Assembly (NCBI RefSeq): GCF_003477605.1
Contig: NZ_QUDR01000009.1
Span: forward strand, 1 to 64,000
Direction of reading: 5' to 3'
DNA length: 64,000 nucleotides
Source of the DNA: Clostridium sp. AF37-5
GTDB taxonomy: Bacteria; Bacillota; Clostridia; Lachnospirales; Lachnospiraceae
Shown here: positions 16,026 to 25,131 of the stretch, in pieces
Numbering within the stretch: position 1 is the stretch's first letter
Layout of the letters: each line of letters opens with the position of its first letter
Notes under the pieces: model-generated
Told to the model about the DNA's origin: nothing
What the model saw: the letters and a program-made list of their open reading frames with translations, nothing else
Database searches by the model: none
Position numbers and translations under genes: made by a program

Positions 16026-17186
16026 ATGGCAAGCAATTTTGATGAGATGATTGACCGCAGAAACACCGCATCGCTGAAGTGGGATGTGGAGGAAAATGAA
16101 TTGCCGATGTGGGTGGCGGACATGGATTTTGCGACCGCACCGTGTGTTCTGGAAGCAATGAAAAAACGCTTGAATCATGGGATTTTTGGTTATACCGTGA
16201 TTCCGGAACAATGGTATGAGGCATATGTTGGCTGGTGGAAAAAAAGACATCATTTTGAAATGGAAAAGGATTGGCTTGTTTTCTGTACAGGTGTGGTGCC
16301 TGCCATTTCTTCCATTGTCAGAAAACTGACAACGCCGGCAGAAAAAGTGCTGATTCACACACCGGTGTACAACATCTTTTTCAATTCAATTCTCAACAAC
16401 GGACGTCAGGTGTTGGAAAGTCCGCTTGTGCTGGAAGATGGAAATTACCGGGTGGATTTTGAAGATTTGGAGCAAAAACTGGCGGATCCTCAGACAACCC
16501 TTATGATTCTCTGTAACCCTCATAATCCGGGGGGCAAGATATGGGACCGTGCGACGCTCTCAAGAATCGGCGAGCTGTGTCAAAAATATCATGTGATTGT
16601 TGTGTCCGATGAAATTCATTGTGATTTAACGGAGCCCGAGTGTGAATATGTTCCCTTTGCTTCTGTTTCCGAGGCGTGCCGTGACAACAGCGTTACGTGC
16701 ATTGCGCCGACGAAAGCGTTTAATATTGCCGGTTTGCAGACGGCGGCAGTTTCGGTTCCAAATCCGGTGATTCGTCACAAAGTATGGCGGGGACTGAATA
16801 CCGATGAGGTGGCGGAGCCAAATGCATTTGCCATTGATGCGGCAGTAGCAGCATTTACAAAAGGAGAAGTGTGGCTTGACGAATTGCGTGCCTATATTTC
16901 GGAAAACAAACGTGTCGCTACGTCATATATTCAGGAGAAAATTCCGGAATTGACGGTGATTTTGTCCGATGCAACCTATCTTTTATGGGTTAATTGTGAG
17001 GAGGTTTCACAGAATGCGAAAGAGCTGGTACAAAAGATTCGCGAGAAAACCGGATTATATTTATCCGATGGCAATGTCTTTGGCGGGGATGGAAAACACT
17101 TTTTCCGAATGAACTTAGCGTGCCCAAGAGAGCGGATGATGGATGGATTAAAACGGCTGTCTCAGGCAATCACACAGATAAAATGA
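16026..17186 (+). CDS. patB: PatB/MalY-type PLP enzyme (cystathionine beta-lyase / C-S lyase-like aminotransferase)
   Basis: 386 residues, fold-type I PLP enzyme. MWVADMDF near the N-terminus is diagnostic for the MalY/PatB group; the PLP-binding Lys is in APTKAFNIAGLQ, and SDEIHCDL carries the Asp that contacts the PLP ring nitrogen. Expected reaction: beta-elimination of cystathionine or other cysteine S-conjugates to pyruvate, ammonia and a thiol. AAGGAGG lies 9 bp upstream. Cotranscribed with the DUF3737 gene and probably under the same FadR-type repressor as lrgAB; pyruvate as a shared theme is speculation. Confidence 0.9.
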   Translation: MASNFDEMIDRRNTASLKWDVEENELPMWVADMDFATAPCVLEAMKKRLNHGIFGYTVIPEQWYEAYVGWWKKRHHFEMEKDWLVFCTGVVPAISSIVRKLTTPAEKVLIHTPVYNIFFNSILNNGRQVLESPLVLEDGNYRVDFEDLEQKLADPQTTLMILCNPHNPGGKIWDRATLSRIGELCQKYHVIVVSDEIHCDLTEPECEYVPFASVSEACRDNSVTCIAPTKAFNIAGLQTAAVSVPNPVIRHKVWRGLNTDEVAEPNAFAIDAAVAAFTKGEVWLDELRAYISENKRVATSYIQEKIPELTVILSDATYLLWVNCEEVSQNAKELVQKIREKTGLYLSDGNVFGGDGKHFFRMNLACPRERMMDGLKRLSQAITQIK

Positions 17187-17213
17187 TAAAATGTCGCAAT
17201 AAGCGGTAAGGCA

Positions 17214-17268
17214 TTGACAAAAGAAAGACGCAAGATTATACTCATAACAGTGTTATATAACGGTGTTA
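17214..17268 (+). promoter_or_regulatory. Promoter and TetR operator
   Basis: TTGACA (17214-17219), 17-bp spacer, TATACT (17237-17242). Directly downstream lie two copies of ATAACNGTGTTAT in tandem (17244-17256 and 17257-17269), sharing an overall inverted repeat. The position over the start site suggests autorepression by the TetR protein encoded next. Confidence 0.75.
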
Positions 17269-17284
17269 TGGATTGGAGGTACAG

Positions 17285-17905
17285 GTGTCAAAACCATTGG
17301 AAGGTGTTTCTGAGAAAATAGAAACATGTGCAAAGAAGGAATTTCTTGAAAAAGGGTATGTGGATGCATCCCTTCGGAATATTGCTGCAAAAGCCGGAAC
17401 TACGACGGGTTCAATTTATTCCCGGTATGGTGGAAAAGAAGGACTTTTTAGTGCAATTGTTGAGACGGCAGCAGAAGAATTTGTCCGGATGTTCCGTGGC
17501 ATACAGGAAAAGTTTCATCAGACGGACCCGGAGAAGCAGCCGGAAATTATGGATGATTTAACGAGAGATGGTATGCGCCAGATGGTTTTATTCATGTATG
17601 AGCATTTACAGGAGTTTCAACTTTTGGTGGATGGTTCTTATGGAACAAAATTTCAAAATTTTGTGGAACATTTAGTGGAGATTGAGACAGAGTATACGGT
17701 CAAATACATGGAGACAGCGGGGATTGACCCCCAAAAGGAAAGTCCTATTACCGGTGAATTTTCACATATTATGAATAAGGCCCTTTTTGAAAGTTTTTTT
17801 GAAGTGGTTAGGCACAACATGCCAAAGGATGAGGCACTCCGATATATTGATATGCTTGCAAAATATCACTGTGCCGGATGGCGTGTTATTTATGAAAAAG
17901 ATTGA
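17285..17905 (+). CDS. TetR/AcrR-family transcription repressor
   Basis: About 206 residues. The GTG at 17285 is chosen because GGAGG (17275-17279) is 5 bp upstream; the TTG at 17273 overlaps that site. N-terminal helix-turn-helix: SLRNIAAKAGTTTGSIYSRY, with the typical Tyr-rich end. The C-terminal ligand domain is family-variable. It precedes two ABC exporter half-subunit genes and probably controls them. A weak terminator and another dyad lie between. Confidence 0.88.
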   Translation: MSKPLEGVSEKIETCAKKEFLEKGYVDASLRNIAAKAGTTTGSIYSRYGGKEGLFSAIVETAAEEFVRMFRGIQEKFHQTDPEKQPEIMDDLTRDGMRQMVLFMYEHLQEFQLLVDGSYGTKFQNFVEHLVEIETEYTVKYMETAGIDPQKESPITGEFSHIMNKALFESFFEVVRHNMPKDEALRYIDMLAKYHCAGWRVIYEKD

Positions 17906-17918
17906 ATATAAAAAGGAA

Positions 17919-17983
17919 GGCTGCATGGAGTGAAAGCAGCCCCTCTTTTAAATCTTTGGTTAGTTATAACTTACACTAGTTAT
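17919..17983 (+). promoter_or_regulatory. Weak terminator and possible second TetR site between tetR and the ABC genes
   Basis: GGCTGC (17919-17924) / GCAGCC (17936-17941) followed by a short T-run looks like an attenuating terminator. At 17966-17983 the half-sites ATAAC and GTTAT, which make up the TetR operator at 17244-17269, recur with an 8-bp gap. No convincing -35/-10 pair was identified here. Confidence 0.4.
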
Positions 17984-18018
17984 GTGACACGAATAGTATT
18001 TGAAGGAGGCTTTCTTAG

Positions 18019-19809
18019 ATGGCAAAGAAGAAAGAAACAAAGCAAAGTTCGATGCAGCGGTTATTTGTTTATGCCGGAAAGTATAAATATCTTACCATTG
18101 CATCCTGGATTCTTGCTGCGATAAGTGCGTTTGTTGCACTTGTTCCATTCTATTTTATCTGGCGCATAATCAAAGGGGTGCTCTACGTGGCACCAAATTA
18201 TGCAGATGCAGAAAATCTGTCGGCTTATGGATGGAGTGCGGTTGGATTTGCGATATTGTCCATGCTTATCTATATCGGAGCTTTGATTTGTTCGCATTTG
18301 TCCGCATTTCGCGTACAGGCAAATATAAGAGTTGGGCTGATGAAACATATTTTAACGCTGCCACTTGGTTTTATGGATGAAGAGGGAAGTGGAAAAGTAA
18401 GAAAAGTTGTGAATGAATCCAGTGCAGCAACCGAGACCTATTTAGCTCACCAGCTGCCGGATAAATGCGTGGCAGCTGCTACGCCGATTGGTCTTGCGAT
18501 TCTTCTTTTCGTATTTGACTGGCGGCTTGGACTTTTGTGTCTGATTCCGGTTGGGGTAGCTTTTCTTGTGATGGGAAGCATGATGGGCGAAAATATGAAA
18601 AAGAAAATGGCAGAATACCAGAATGCACTCGAAGAAATGTCAAGTGAAGCTGTAGAATACGTTCGTGGTATCCCCGTCGTAAAGACATTTGGTCAGTCTG
18701 TCTTTTCGTTCAAGAGATTTCGTGAGGCAATTAAAAATTACGAAAAATGGACGATTTCTTACACAAAAGATATGCGCATTCCGATGACGGTATACACGGT
18801 ATCAATTAATGCAGTATTTGCTATTTTGATTGCAGCAGCATTTTTCTTTGGCGGGGTAAATAGTGGAGCAGTGGACAACACATTTCTTTTAAATTTACTG
18901 TTTTATATAATTATCACACCAATTATCACGGTTACCTTAACAAAGATGATGTACGCCGGTGAAAATACGATGATTGTTGAAGATGCACTTACGAGAATTG
19001 ATGGAATTCTCAATAAAAAACCACTTACACAGAGCACGGCTAAAAAGACGTCAAACGACACTTCCATTTGCTTTGATGGCGTTTCGTTCCGATATGAAGG
19101 TGCTTCAAAGGATGCACTGAAAAATATCAATCTTGAAATTCATGCCGGTGAGCAGGTTGCGTTTGTCGGACCATCCGGTGGTGGAAAGACAACGATTGCG
19201 CGTCTGATTGCGCGGTTTTCTGATGTGACAAAGGGCAGCATAAAAATCGGCGGCGTGGATGTAAAGGATATTGAGCAGAAAAAGCTGATGGATACCGTAT
19301 CGTTTGTGTTCCAGGACAGCAAACTTTTGAAAATGTCCATCTATGACAACGTGCGCATGGGTAAAAAAGATGCGACCCGTGAGGAAGTCATGGAGGCATT
19401 AAAAAATGCACAGTGTGAAGATATTATCGAAAAACTGCCAAATGGTATTGATACCGTAATCGGTTCCAAAGGAACTTATTTATCCGGTGGAGAGGCACAG
19501 CGTATTTCCATCGCAAGAGCAATGCTGAAAAATGCACCGATTCTGATTTTGGATGAGGCGACAGCGTTTGCTGACCCGGATAATGAGGTGAAAGTTCAGG
19601 CAGCATTTGCAAAACTCTCAAAAGGAAAAACCGTGATTATGATTGCACACAGACTTTCTTCTGTTACCGGTGTTGACCGTATCTTTGTTTTGCAGGATGG
19701 CGAAATCAGACAGGCAGGAAAACATGAAGAATTAAAAGATGCAGAAGGGCTGTATGCACACATGTGGAAAGCATACAATCAATCTGTAAGCTGGAAGGTA
19801 GGTGTGTAA
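18019..19809 (+). CDS. ABC exporter half-transporter (TMD-NBD), subunit 1
   Basis: 596 residues: six-helix exporter membrane domain (about 1-320), then a nucleotide-binding domain with Walker A GPSGGGKTT, signature LSGGEAQRIS and Walker B ILILDEATAF. The residue after the Walker B Glu region and the H-loop (IAHRLS) are intact. AAGGAGG upstream. A second half-transporter starts 1 bp after its stop, so the two most likely form a heterodimer, as in YbtPQ-, IrtAB- and multidrug-type exporters. Regulated probably by the upstream TetR. Substrate not predictable. Confidence 0.93.
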   Translation: MAKKKETKQSSMQRLFVYAGKYKYLTIASWILAAISAFVALVPFYFIWRIIKGVLYVAPNYADAENLSAYGWSAVGFAILSMLIYIGALICSHLSAFRVQANIRVGLMKHILTLPLGFMDEEGSGKVRKVVNESSAATETYLAHQLPDKCVAAATPIGLAILLFVFDWRLGLLCLIPVGVAFLVMGSMMGENMKKKMAEYQNALEEMSSEAVEYVRGIPVVKTFGQSVFSFKRFREAIKNYEKWTISYTKDMRIPMTVYTVSINAVFAILIAAAFFFGGVNSGAVDNTFLLNLLFYIIITPIITVTLTKMMYAGENTMIVEDALTRIDGILNKKPLTQSTAKKTSNDTSICFDGVSFRYEGASKDALKNINLEIHAGEQVAFVGPSGGGKTTIARLIARFSDVTKGSIKIGGVDVKDIEQKKLMDTVSFVFQDSKLLKMSIYDNVRMGKKDATREEVMEALKNAQCEDIIEKLPNGIDTVIGSKGTYLSGGEAQRISIARAMLKNAPILILDEATAFADPDNEVKVQAAFAKLSKGKTVIMIAHRLSSVTGVDRIFVLQDGEIRQAGKHEELKDAEGLYAHMWKAYNQSVSWKVGV

Positions 19810-19810
19810 T

Positions 19811-21538
19811 ATGATAGAAAAATTGATGCATAAATATGCTCTTTCCAAACAGGGAGCATCGGATATGATAAAAGCAATTATTTCCGCTACCATTTCGAAT
19901 ATTATACTTATGGTGCCGGTTGCCCTTTTGTATTATTTAGTAAGAGACTATATGGCAGGAAATTTAGGGGATAAAGTTCTCTTTTATGTGGCAGGGTGTT
20001 TGATTACATTTGTATTGATTGGTATTTCAACATACATTCAGTACAATGCCACGTTTTTATCGACCTACGTTGAAAGTGGTGTCCGAAGAGTAACATTAGC
20101 TGAGAAATTAAGAAAAATTCCGCTTTCTTTCTTCGGGAAAAAAGACTTGTCAGACTTAACAAGCACAATTATGAATGACTGCGCACAGATGGAGACAGCA
20201 TCTTCTCATTTCATTCCGGAACTTTTTGGTGCGTGCATTTCGACAGCTTTGATTGCGGTTGGTTTATTTTTCTTTGACTGGCGTATGGCGATTGCAGCAC
20301 TCTGGGTACTTCCGGTTTCATTTCTCATTGTCGGATGTTCGGGAAAAGTACAGAAGAGTTTGAATAGAAAACAGATGGTATTGAAAATGGCATGTGCAGA
20401 CGGTATTCAGGAGTGCCTGGAAAATGTAAGAGATTTGCAGGCTTATAATACGCAGGAAGATTACATGAAAGGACTGACTGCAAAAATTAAGGCGGTTGAA
20501 AAGCATGCGATTGTAACAGAGCTTGGAACAGCTGTATTTGTCGGAAGTTCACAGATGATTTTGAAACTTGGAATTGCTACCGTTGCACTTGTTGGTGGTG
20601 TATTGTTAGCAAAAGGGGAATTAGATATTCTTACCTTTTTCATGTTCTTGATGGTAGTATCAAGAATTTATGACCCAATGCAGGTTTCTCTGCAAAATCT
20701 GGCAGCAGTTATTGCTTCCGGTGTTCAGAGTGACCGGTTAGATGAAATCTTGTCACATGAAGTACAGGACGGTACAAACACAATGAAGAATGACGGTTAT
20801 AACATTGAATTTTCCAATGTGGGATTTTCTTACGAGACCGGTGATGTGGTGTTGAAAGATGTTTCCTTTGTGGCAAAGCAGGGAGAGGTTACAGCATTGA
20901 TTGGACCATCCGGTGGCGGTAAAACGACAGTTTCCCGTCTTGCCTCCCGTTTCTGGGATGCAAACCGCGGCAGCATAACAGTCGGCGGCATGGATATTTC
21001 CAAAGTAGACCCGGAGACTTTGATGTCACTGTATTCAATTGTATTTCAGGATGTTACGTTGTTTAATAATACAATTCTTGAAAATATACGAATCGGTAAA
21101 ATGGATGCAACGGATGAAGAAGTGCTTGCGGCGGCAAAACTTGCTCACTGCGATGAGTTCGCAGAAAAACTTTCCGACGGCTGGAATACGGTAATCGGAG
21201 AAAACGGATCGGAACTTTCCGGTGGAGAAAGACAGAGAATTTCGATTGCCAGAGCCTTTTTAAAGGATGCACCGATTATTCTTTTAGATGAGGCGACGGC
21301 TTCGTTGGATGTAGACAATGAGACGATGATTCAGGAATCTTTGTCTCGTTTAATTAAAGACAAGACGGTCATGATTATTGCTCACCGTATGAGAACGGTT
21401 GCAAATGCGGATAAAATAGTAGTATTAAAAGACGGTGTGGTAGCAGAGAGTGGAACGCCATCTGAGCTGGATGCGAAAGACGGTATTTATGCCAATATGG
21501 TGAAGACGCAGAACCTTGCTGCGGACTGGGCACTGTAG
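19811..21538 (+). CDS. ABC exporter half-transporter (TMD-NBD), subunit 2
   Basis: 575 residues: exporter membrane domain followed by a nucleotide-binding domain with Walker A GPSGGGKTT, signature LSGGERQRIS, Walker B IILLDEATAS and H-loop IAHRM. The start at 19811 is one base after the preceding stop; an in-frame TTG at 19802 lies inside the upstream gene. Both nucleotide sites look catalytically complete, unlike heterodimers with one degenerate site. It forms a heterodimer with subunit 1 (inference from coupling). Confidence 0.93.
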   Translation: MIEKLMHKYALSKQGASDMIKAIISATISNIILMVPVALLYYLVRDYMAGNLGDKVLFYVAGCLITFVLIGISTYIQYNATFLSTYVESGVRRVTLAEKLRKIPLSFFGKKDLSDLTSTIMNDCAQMETASSHFIPELFGACISTALIAVGLFFFDWRMAIAALWVLPVSFLIVGCSGKVQKSLNRKQMVLKMACADGIQECLENVRDLQAYNTQEDYMKGLTAKIKAVEKHAIVTELGTAVFVGSSQMILKLGIATVALVGGVLLAKGELDILTFFMFLMVVSRIYDPMQVSLQNLAAVIASGVQSDRLDEILSHEVQDGTNTMKNDGYNIEFSNVGFSYETGDVVLKDVSFVAKQGEVTALIGPSGGGKTTVSRLASRFWDANRGSITVGGMDISKVDPETLMSLYSIVFQDVTLFNNTILENIRIGKMDATDEEVLAAAKLAHCDEFAEKLSDGWNTVIGENGSELSGGERQRISIARAFLKDAPIILLDEATASLDVDNETMIQESLSRLIKDKTVMIIAHRMRTVANADKIVVLKDGVVAESGTPSELDAKDGIYANMVKTQNLAADWAL

Positions 21539-21571
21539 AGGCAGAATACGAAAAAACTGCATAGAATAGAA

Positions 21572-21682
21572 ATGTATGAACTGGCACAGCATTTCCTATC
21601 GTATCGGAAAAACTTTTGTGGATATGGAGTTGAAGATGAGGACGAAGGCTGTCCGCATTGCTGGATAAAAAAGAAAATATGA
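21572..21682 (+). CDS. Possible 36-residue small protein with CPHC motif
   Basis: ATG at 21572, stop 21680-21682. The product has an acidic stretch EDEDEGCPHCW near its C-terminus followed by Lys-rich IKKKI. A Cys-x2-Cys pair in so short a frame suggests either a metal-binding peptide or the relic of a longer protein. There is no strong ribosome site (only AGAATAGAA), so expression is doubtful. Not recognised. Confidence 0.25.
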   Translation: MYELAQHFLSYRKNFCGYGVEDEDEGCPHCWIKKKI

Positions 21683-21700
21683 AGAAAAGAGGAAAATAAA

Positions 21701-22657
21701 ATGATACATTCCGTAGCCGTTTTAGGAGCAGGGGCAGTTGGTTCCTATGTTATCTGGGGGATTTCTGCTTTGGATGATGTAGAACTTGGTGTCATCGCAG
21801 AGGGAGAAAGAGCGGAGCGCATTCGGAGGGAGGGATGTCTTATCAATGATAAGGTTTATCGCCCGCAGGTGTGGGCGCCAAAGGAAGCAAAGAAAGCAGA
21901 TTTATTAGTGGTTGCTCTCAAATACAATGCACTTTTAAAGGCTCTGCCAAGTATCAAAGAGGCTGTGGGAGAAAATACAATTGTTATGAGTCTGATGAAT
22001 GGCGTTGATAGTGAGGAAATTATTGCAAAGGAAGTGGGAGAGCCACACGTATTATATTCTGTCATTAAGATTGCTTCTCATAAAGAGAAAACGGGCTTTT
22101 ATTTCAATCCGGAAACAACGATAGGAATTATTTTTGGAGAATTGAAGACACCCTATGACAGTGAGCGGGTGCAGGCGGTAAAAGAATTGTTTGGAAGAAC
22201 AGAAATCCATTTTCGTGCGACAAAATATATTCGTGAAGAGGTGTGGAGCAAATACCGGTTAAATGTGTGCAACAACCTGCCACAGGCAATTTTGGGTGCC
22301 GGGGTCGGCTGCTACCGGGATAGTGTTCACATGAAAAAAATCAGTGATAAACTTAAGGAAGAACTTGAGGCAATTGCGCTGGCAAAGGGAATCGATATGT
22401 CAAAGGTGGAAAATACTTCGACACAAAGAAGCGCCGTGCCGCCAAGTGCGAGATATTCTACTTTGCAGGATTTGGATGCAGGGAGACAGACGGAAATTGA
22501 GATGTTTTCCGGTGCGCTTATACGCATGGGAAAGGAACTTGGTATCCCGACGCCATATAATGAGTATACCTATCATATGATTAAGGCGTTAGAAGAAAAG
22601 AATGAAGGTGTCTTTGATTATCGCGGAGGAAATGAGGAGCCGGTGATGTTTAAGTAG
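21701..22657 (+). CDS. panE: 2-dehydropantoate 2-reductase (ketopantoate reductase) family
   Basis: 318 residues. N-terminal NAD(P) Rossmann motif GAGAVGSYV, mid-protein LMNGVDSEE and the C-terminal helical ApbA domain with EEVWSKYRLNVCNN carrying the conserved catalytic Lys, and the RQTEIEMFSGALI segment. It reduces ketopantoate with NADPH in pantothenate synthesis, though many family paralogues act on other 2-keto acids, and no other pan gene is nearby. GAGGAAAATAAA precedes the ATG. It converges with the minus-strand gene 15 bp downstream, and no terminator is visible. Confidence 0.85.
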   Translation: MIHSVAVLGAGAVGSYVIWGISALDDVELGVIAEGERAERIRREGCLINDKVYRPQVWAPKEAKKADLLVVALKYNALLKALPSIKEAVGENTIVMSLMNGVDSEEIIAKEVGEPHVLYSVIKIASHKEKTGFYFNPETTIGIIFGELKTPYDSERVQAVKELFGRTEIHFRATKYIREEVWSKYRLNVCNNLPQAILGAGVGCYRDSVHMKKISDKLKEELEAIALAKGIDMSKVENTSTQRSAVPPSARYSTLQDLDAGRQTEIEMFSGALIRMGKELGIPTPYNEYTYHMIKALEEKNEGVFDYRGGNEEPVMFK

Positions 22658-22672
22658 GGGATTATAAAGAAA

Positions 22673-22987
22673 TTAAAAAACATAGGTCGGCGGCTCCAAA
22701 TTGTCTGCAATAAAATAAGCAATAAGGCAGGCAATAAATAATAGTCCGCCGATACCTATCATTAATTTCATGATTTTTTTGCTTGTTTGCATTTGCTTGG
22801 AATTAATTATCTCGTTGTCACAAAATTGTTGTTGTAAATTTGCATAGGTTGCATCTGGATATTTAGTTATATAATCATACAACTCTGTTTTTGCAGTTTC
22901 TCTCAGCATTTTCCGTTGAGGATTTGAATAAACAGAGGAAGGAACCATTTGCTTTATGATTTTTTTGATTTGATGTTTTTTGAGCAT
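22673..22987 (-). CDS. Small membrane protein, DUF6120-like, last gene of the PadR cassette
   Basis: 104 residues from the ATG whose complement is 22985-22987, preceded by GGAGG. An N-terminal basic helical region with a segment LYDYITKYPDATYANLQQQF resembles the HAAS/DUF1700 helical fold of the neighbouring gene. A single C-terminal membrane helix (KLMIGIGGLLFIACLIAYFIA) and a short outside tail follow. Probably a signalling or modulatory partner of the PadR unit. Function unknown. Confidence 0.7.
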   Translation of the reverse strand: MLKKHQIKKIIKQMVPSSVYSNPQRKMLRETAKTELYDYITKYPDATYANLQQQFCDNEIINSKQMQTSKKIMKLMIGIGGLLFIACLIAYFIADNLEPPTYVF

Positions 22988-23000
22988 GGATTGTAACCTC

Positions 23001-23438
23001 CTAATCAAAAGTGATTTCTTGCACTGGTGTTGGGTCTGGGTTTCCATTTATAGGATTTATGTTTTGTATATTTTTATTGTCTTCTTCAAAGTATTCCACA
23101 TAATATCCATCAGCGTATTCACGCATAGCACATACATGCTGAATTGTAAGCCATATAAGAATAATGAGTATTATAAAAAAGACAGAAAAACTGCACCAAT
23201 ATAAAATCATATTTCTTGGATGGAGTTTTGTGAGTGAGTGATAGGAGACCATGTTTTGAATTTCTGATGGTTCTCCAAATTGCGTCAGCAAATCATTGTA
23301 ATCTGCATTTGGATGAGTTTTTTGATAATGTAATAAGTCTTGTTCTAACTCATCTAGAAAATTTTTTTTTATTTTATGTTTTCCCTTATAGAGTCTTCGA
23401 ATTTGTCTTAGGTATTTTTTTGTGATATTTCGTTGCAT
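23001..23438 (-). CDS. HAAS-domain (DUF1700/DUF6120-like) membrane protein
   Basis: 145 residues. The ATG at 23436-23438 (complement) follows GGGGAGGATT. The N-terminal helical domain, with ELEQDLLHYQKTHPNADYNDLLTQFG, is the HAAS type commonly encoded with or fused to PadR regulators; one membrane helix (about residues 80-105) and an acidic outside tail follow. It overlaps the spacing region of padR and lies 13 bp before the next small gene. Likely part of a PadR-linked envelope signalling unit. Confidence 0.75.
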   Translation of the reverse strand: MQRNITKKYLRQIRRLYKGKHKIKKNFLDELEQDLLHYQKTHPNADYNDLLTQFGEPSEIQNMVSYHSLTKLHPRNMILYWCSFSVFFIILIILIWLTIQHVCAMREYADGYYVEYFEEDNKNIQNINPINGNPDPTPVQEITFD

Positions 23439-23439
23439 G

Positions 23440-23811
23440 TTAATCCTCCCCGTTTTTATTATCCACTTGCGAGACACAAGAAATGATGGTATCAATTGCT
23501 GAAGTAATGGTATCATATTCTTGTAAAAGATTTTTTAATCTTAATCTGCCACTTTCCGTGATAGAATAGTAAACACGTGTCCGACGAACGCCAACTTTAA
23601 CCTGTTCAAAATCCAAATAGCCATTTTGATTTAAACGATAAAGAGTTGGATACATAGTCGCTTCTTTTAATTCATATTTACCATTGCTTAATTCGGACAT
23701 TTCCTGTGCCAGTTGATATCCATATTTTTTGTTCGTTTGCAATAATAGTAACAAAACCAATTCAATGGTGCCATTTTTTATTGTGTTTACTTTTCTAGTT
23801 TGTTTTGCCAT
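23440..23811 (-). CDS. PadR-family transcription regulator
   Basis: 123 residues. PadR signature GTIELVLLLLLQ...YGYQLAQEM, the wing segment EATMYPTLYRLNQNGYL, then RTRVYYSITESGRLRL and a C-terminal helix for dimerisation. Transcribed from a minus-strand promoter at 23859-23887 and divergent from the lipoprotein/ABC operon, which it may regulate. PadR proteins typically respond to membrane or cell-wall-active compounds or phenolics. Confidence 0.92.
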   Translation of the reverse strand: MAKQTRKVNTIKNGTIELVLLLLLQTNKKYGYQLAQEMSELSNGKYELKEATMYPTLYRLNQNGYLDFEQVKVGVRRTRVYYSITESGRLRLKNLLQEYDTITSAIDTIISCVSQVDNKNGED

Positions 23812-23858
23812 TTTTTCACACCTTTATATATGTATCACCATAAAATTTTCTGAGTTTT

Positions 23859-23887
23859 ATTTTATCTTATATAAATCATGTTGTCAA
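23859..23887 (-). promoter_or_regulatory. padR promoter
   Basis: On the minus strand TTGACA (complement of 23882-23887), 17-bp spacer, TAAAAT (complement of 23859-23864). Two TTATATAA blocks (23867-23874 and 23893-23900) flank the -35 box and might be operator elements. Confidence 0.65.
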
Positions 23888-23926
23888 CTTTATTATATAA
23901 CATCAATACTTTTTAATAAATAGTAT

Positions 23927-23955
23927 TTGACATTTGCTACATACGATGTTATTCT
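23927..23955 (+). promoter_or_regulatory. Promoter of lipoprotein-ABC operon
   Basis: TTGACA (23927-23932), 17-bp spacer, TATTCT (23950-23955), divergent from padR; the two promoters are about 40 bp apart. Confidence 0.65.
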
Positions 23956-24027
23956 AAAAAAGAAATAACAAATCTAAAGTTGAAAGAAAAACTAGATTTA
24001 AATAATAAGAGAAGGGAGTAGTTTCAA

Positions 24028-25119
24028 ATGAAAAAAATTATTATTGCAGCGTATATTCTTTTATGTATTTGTCTTACCGGCTGCGGTGGAACCAATCAGA
24101 AGGATTATGGTGAGAACTATAATCAAGAACAGGATGCACAGAATTTTTCCATGATAAGAAATGCAGCAGCAACAGAAAATGGATTTTATGTGTTACAGGA
24201 TCAATATGTTTATTTCATTGATAAAAAATCGAAAAAAGCAGTTCCGTTATGTGGAAAACCAAATTGCAAACACAAAGATAATTCATGTAATGCCCATTTT
24301 ACTCATCCGGAGAATATTCAGGCATATGCCGGAAATCTTTATGTAGTAGCCGGAGGTTCGGAAGAATTAACCTGTTCTTTGTATCGAATCAGCCTGGATG
24401 GAAGCCAGAGAGAAGAATTGAAAGTACTGTTTCGCTATGATAGTGGTGATTCCGGCTGCTCGCTAGATTTTACGATACATAGAGGCTATGGCTATATGGC
24501 AGTGAACTGGATGCAGAAAGACAGAGAAAAGAAGACACAGACATTGTATCAGATTCTTTTGGATTCCTCGGATGAAAAAAAGGAAGTTGCTCAGGTGACA
24601 GGATATGTGCCGCTTATTCATGTTAATGAAACAAGGGGAAATCATATTTATTTTACGACAAGCTGTTATTTGGATAAGGATGGGACAGAGGAAGAATTAT
24701 TGAATTACGAATGGAACATTTTAGAGGGTTCTAGTAAAAAATTAAATATTCCTAAGGGCGAGGCTCTACTGGCTGTCAGGGGAGAACGCTATTTTTGCTA
24801 CCAAGATGGAAAAGGACTTCGTTCATATGATGAGAATGGTAAAAATGAAAAGAAACTGTTTGAGTGGCAATATGAAATCTGTAGTGTATGCCGGGACGAA
24901 AAGTATATATATTTTGATAATGAACCATGTGCAGACTCGGTATCAGACCGGAGGATTATGGTTGTGGATTATGATGGAAATGTGATTTGTGAGAGAAAAA
25001 ACATGACAGAAAATAGTCCGGAAATTATCTGGTCTGATTCCAAACAAGTACTGCTTCAAAATATAGAAAAAGAAACTTATCAAATACTGAATTTAAAGGA
25101 GATTTCTACTTTGAAATAG
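24028..25119 (+). CDS. Lipoprotein, beta-propeller-like
   Basis: 363 residues. Lipobox ICLTGC at residues 15-20 shows lipidation at Cys20 and attachment to the outer face of the membrane. The body has repeated strands of the kind found in DUF5050/TolB-like propellers ('...LYRISLDGSQRE', 'ICSVCRDEKYIYFDN', 'RIMVVDYDGNVI'). It includes the segment CGKPNCKHKDNSCNA with four Cys. AGAAGGGAG precedes the ATG. First gene of an operon with an ABC permease and ATPase, so possibly a ligand-recognition or sensing subunit. Function unknown. Confidence 0.8.
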   Translation: MKKIIIAAYILLCICLTGCGGTNQKDYGENYNQEQDAQNFSMIRNAAATENGFYVLQDQYVYFIDKKSKKAVPLCGKPNCKHKDNSCNAHFTHPENIQAYAGNLYVVAGGSEELTCSLYRISLDGSQREELKVLFRYDSGDSGCSLDFTIHRGYGYMAVNWMQKDREKKTQTLYQILLDSSDEKKEVAQVTGYVPLIHVNETRGNHIYFTTSCYLDKDGTEEELLNYEWNILEGSSKKLNIPKGEALLAVRGERYFCYQDGKGLRSYDENGKNEKKLFEWQYEICSVCRDEKYIYFDNEPCADSVSDRRIMVVDYDGNVICERKNMTENSPEIIWSDSKQVLLQNIEKETYQILNLKEISTLK

Positions 25120-25131
25120 AGGGGAGTTATT

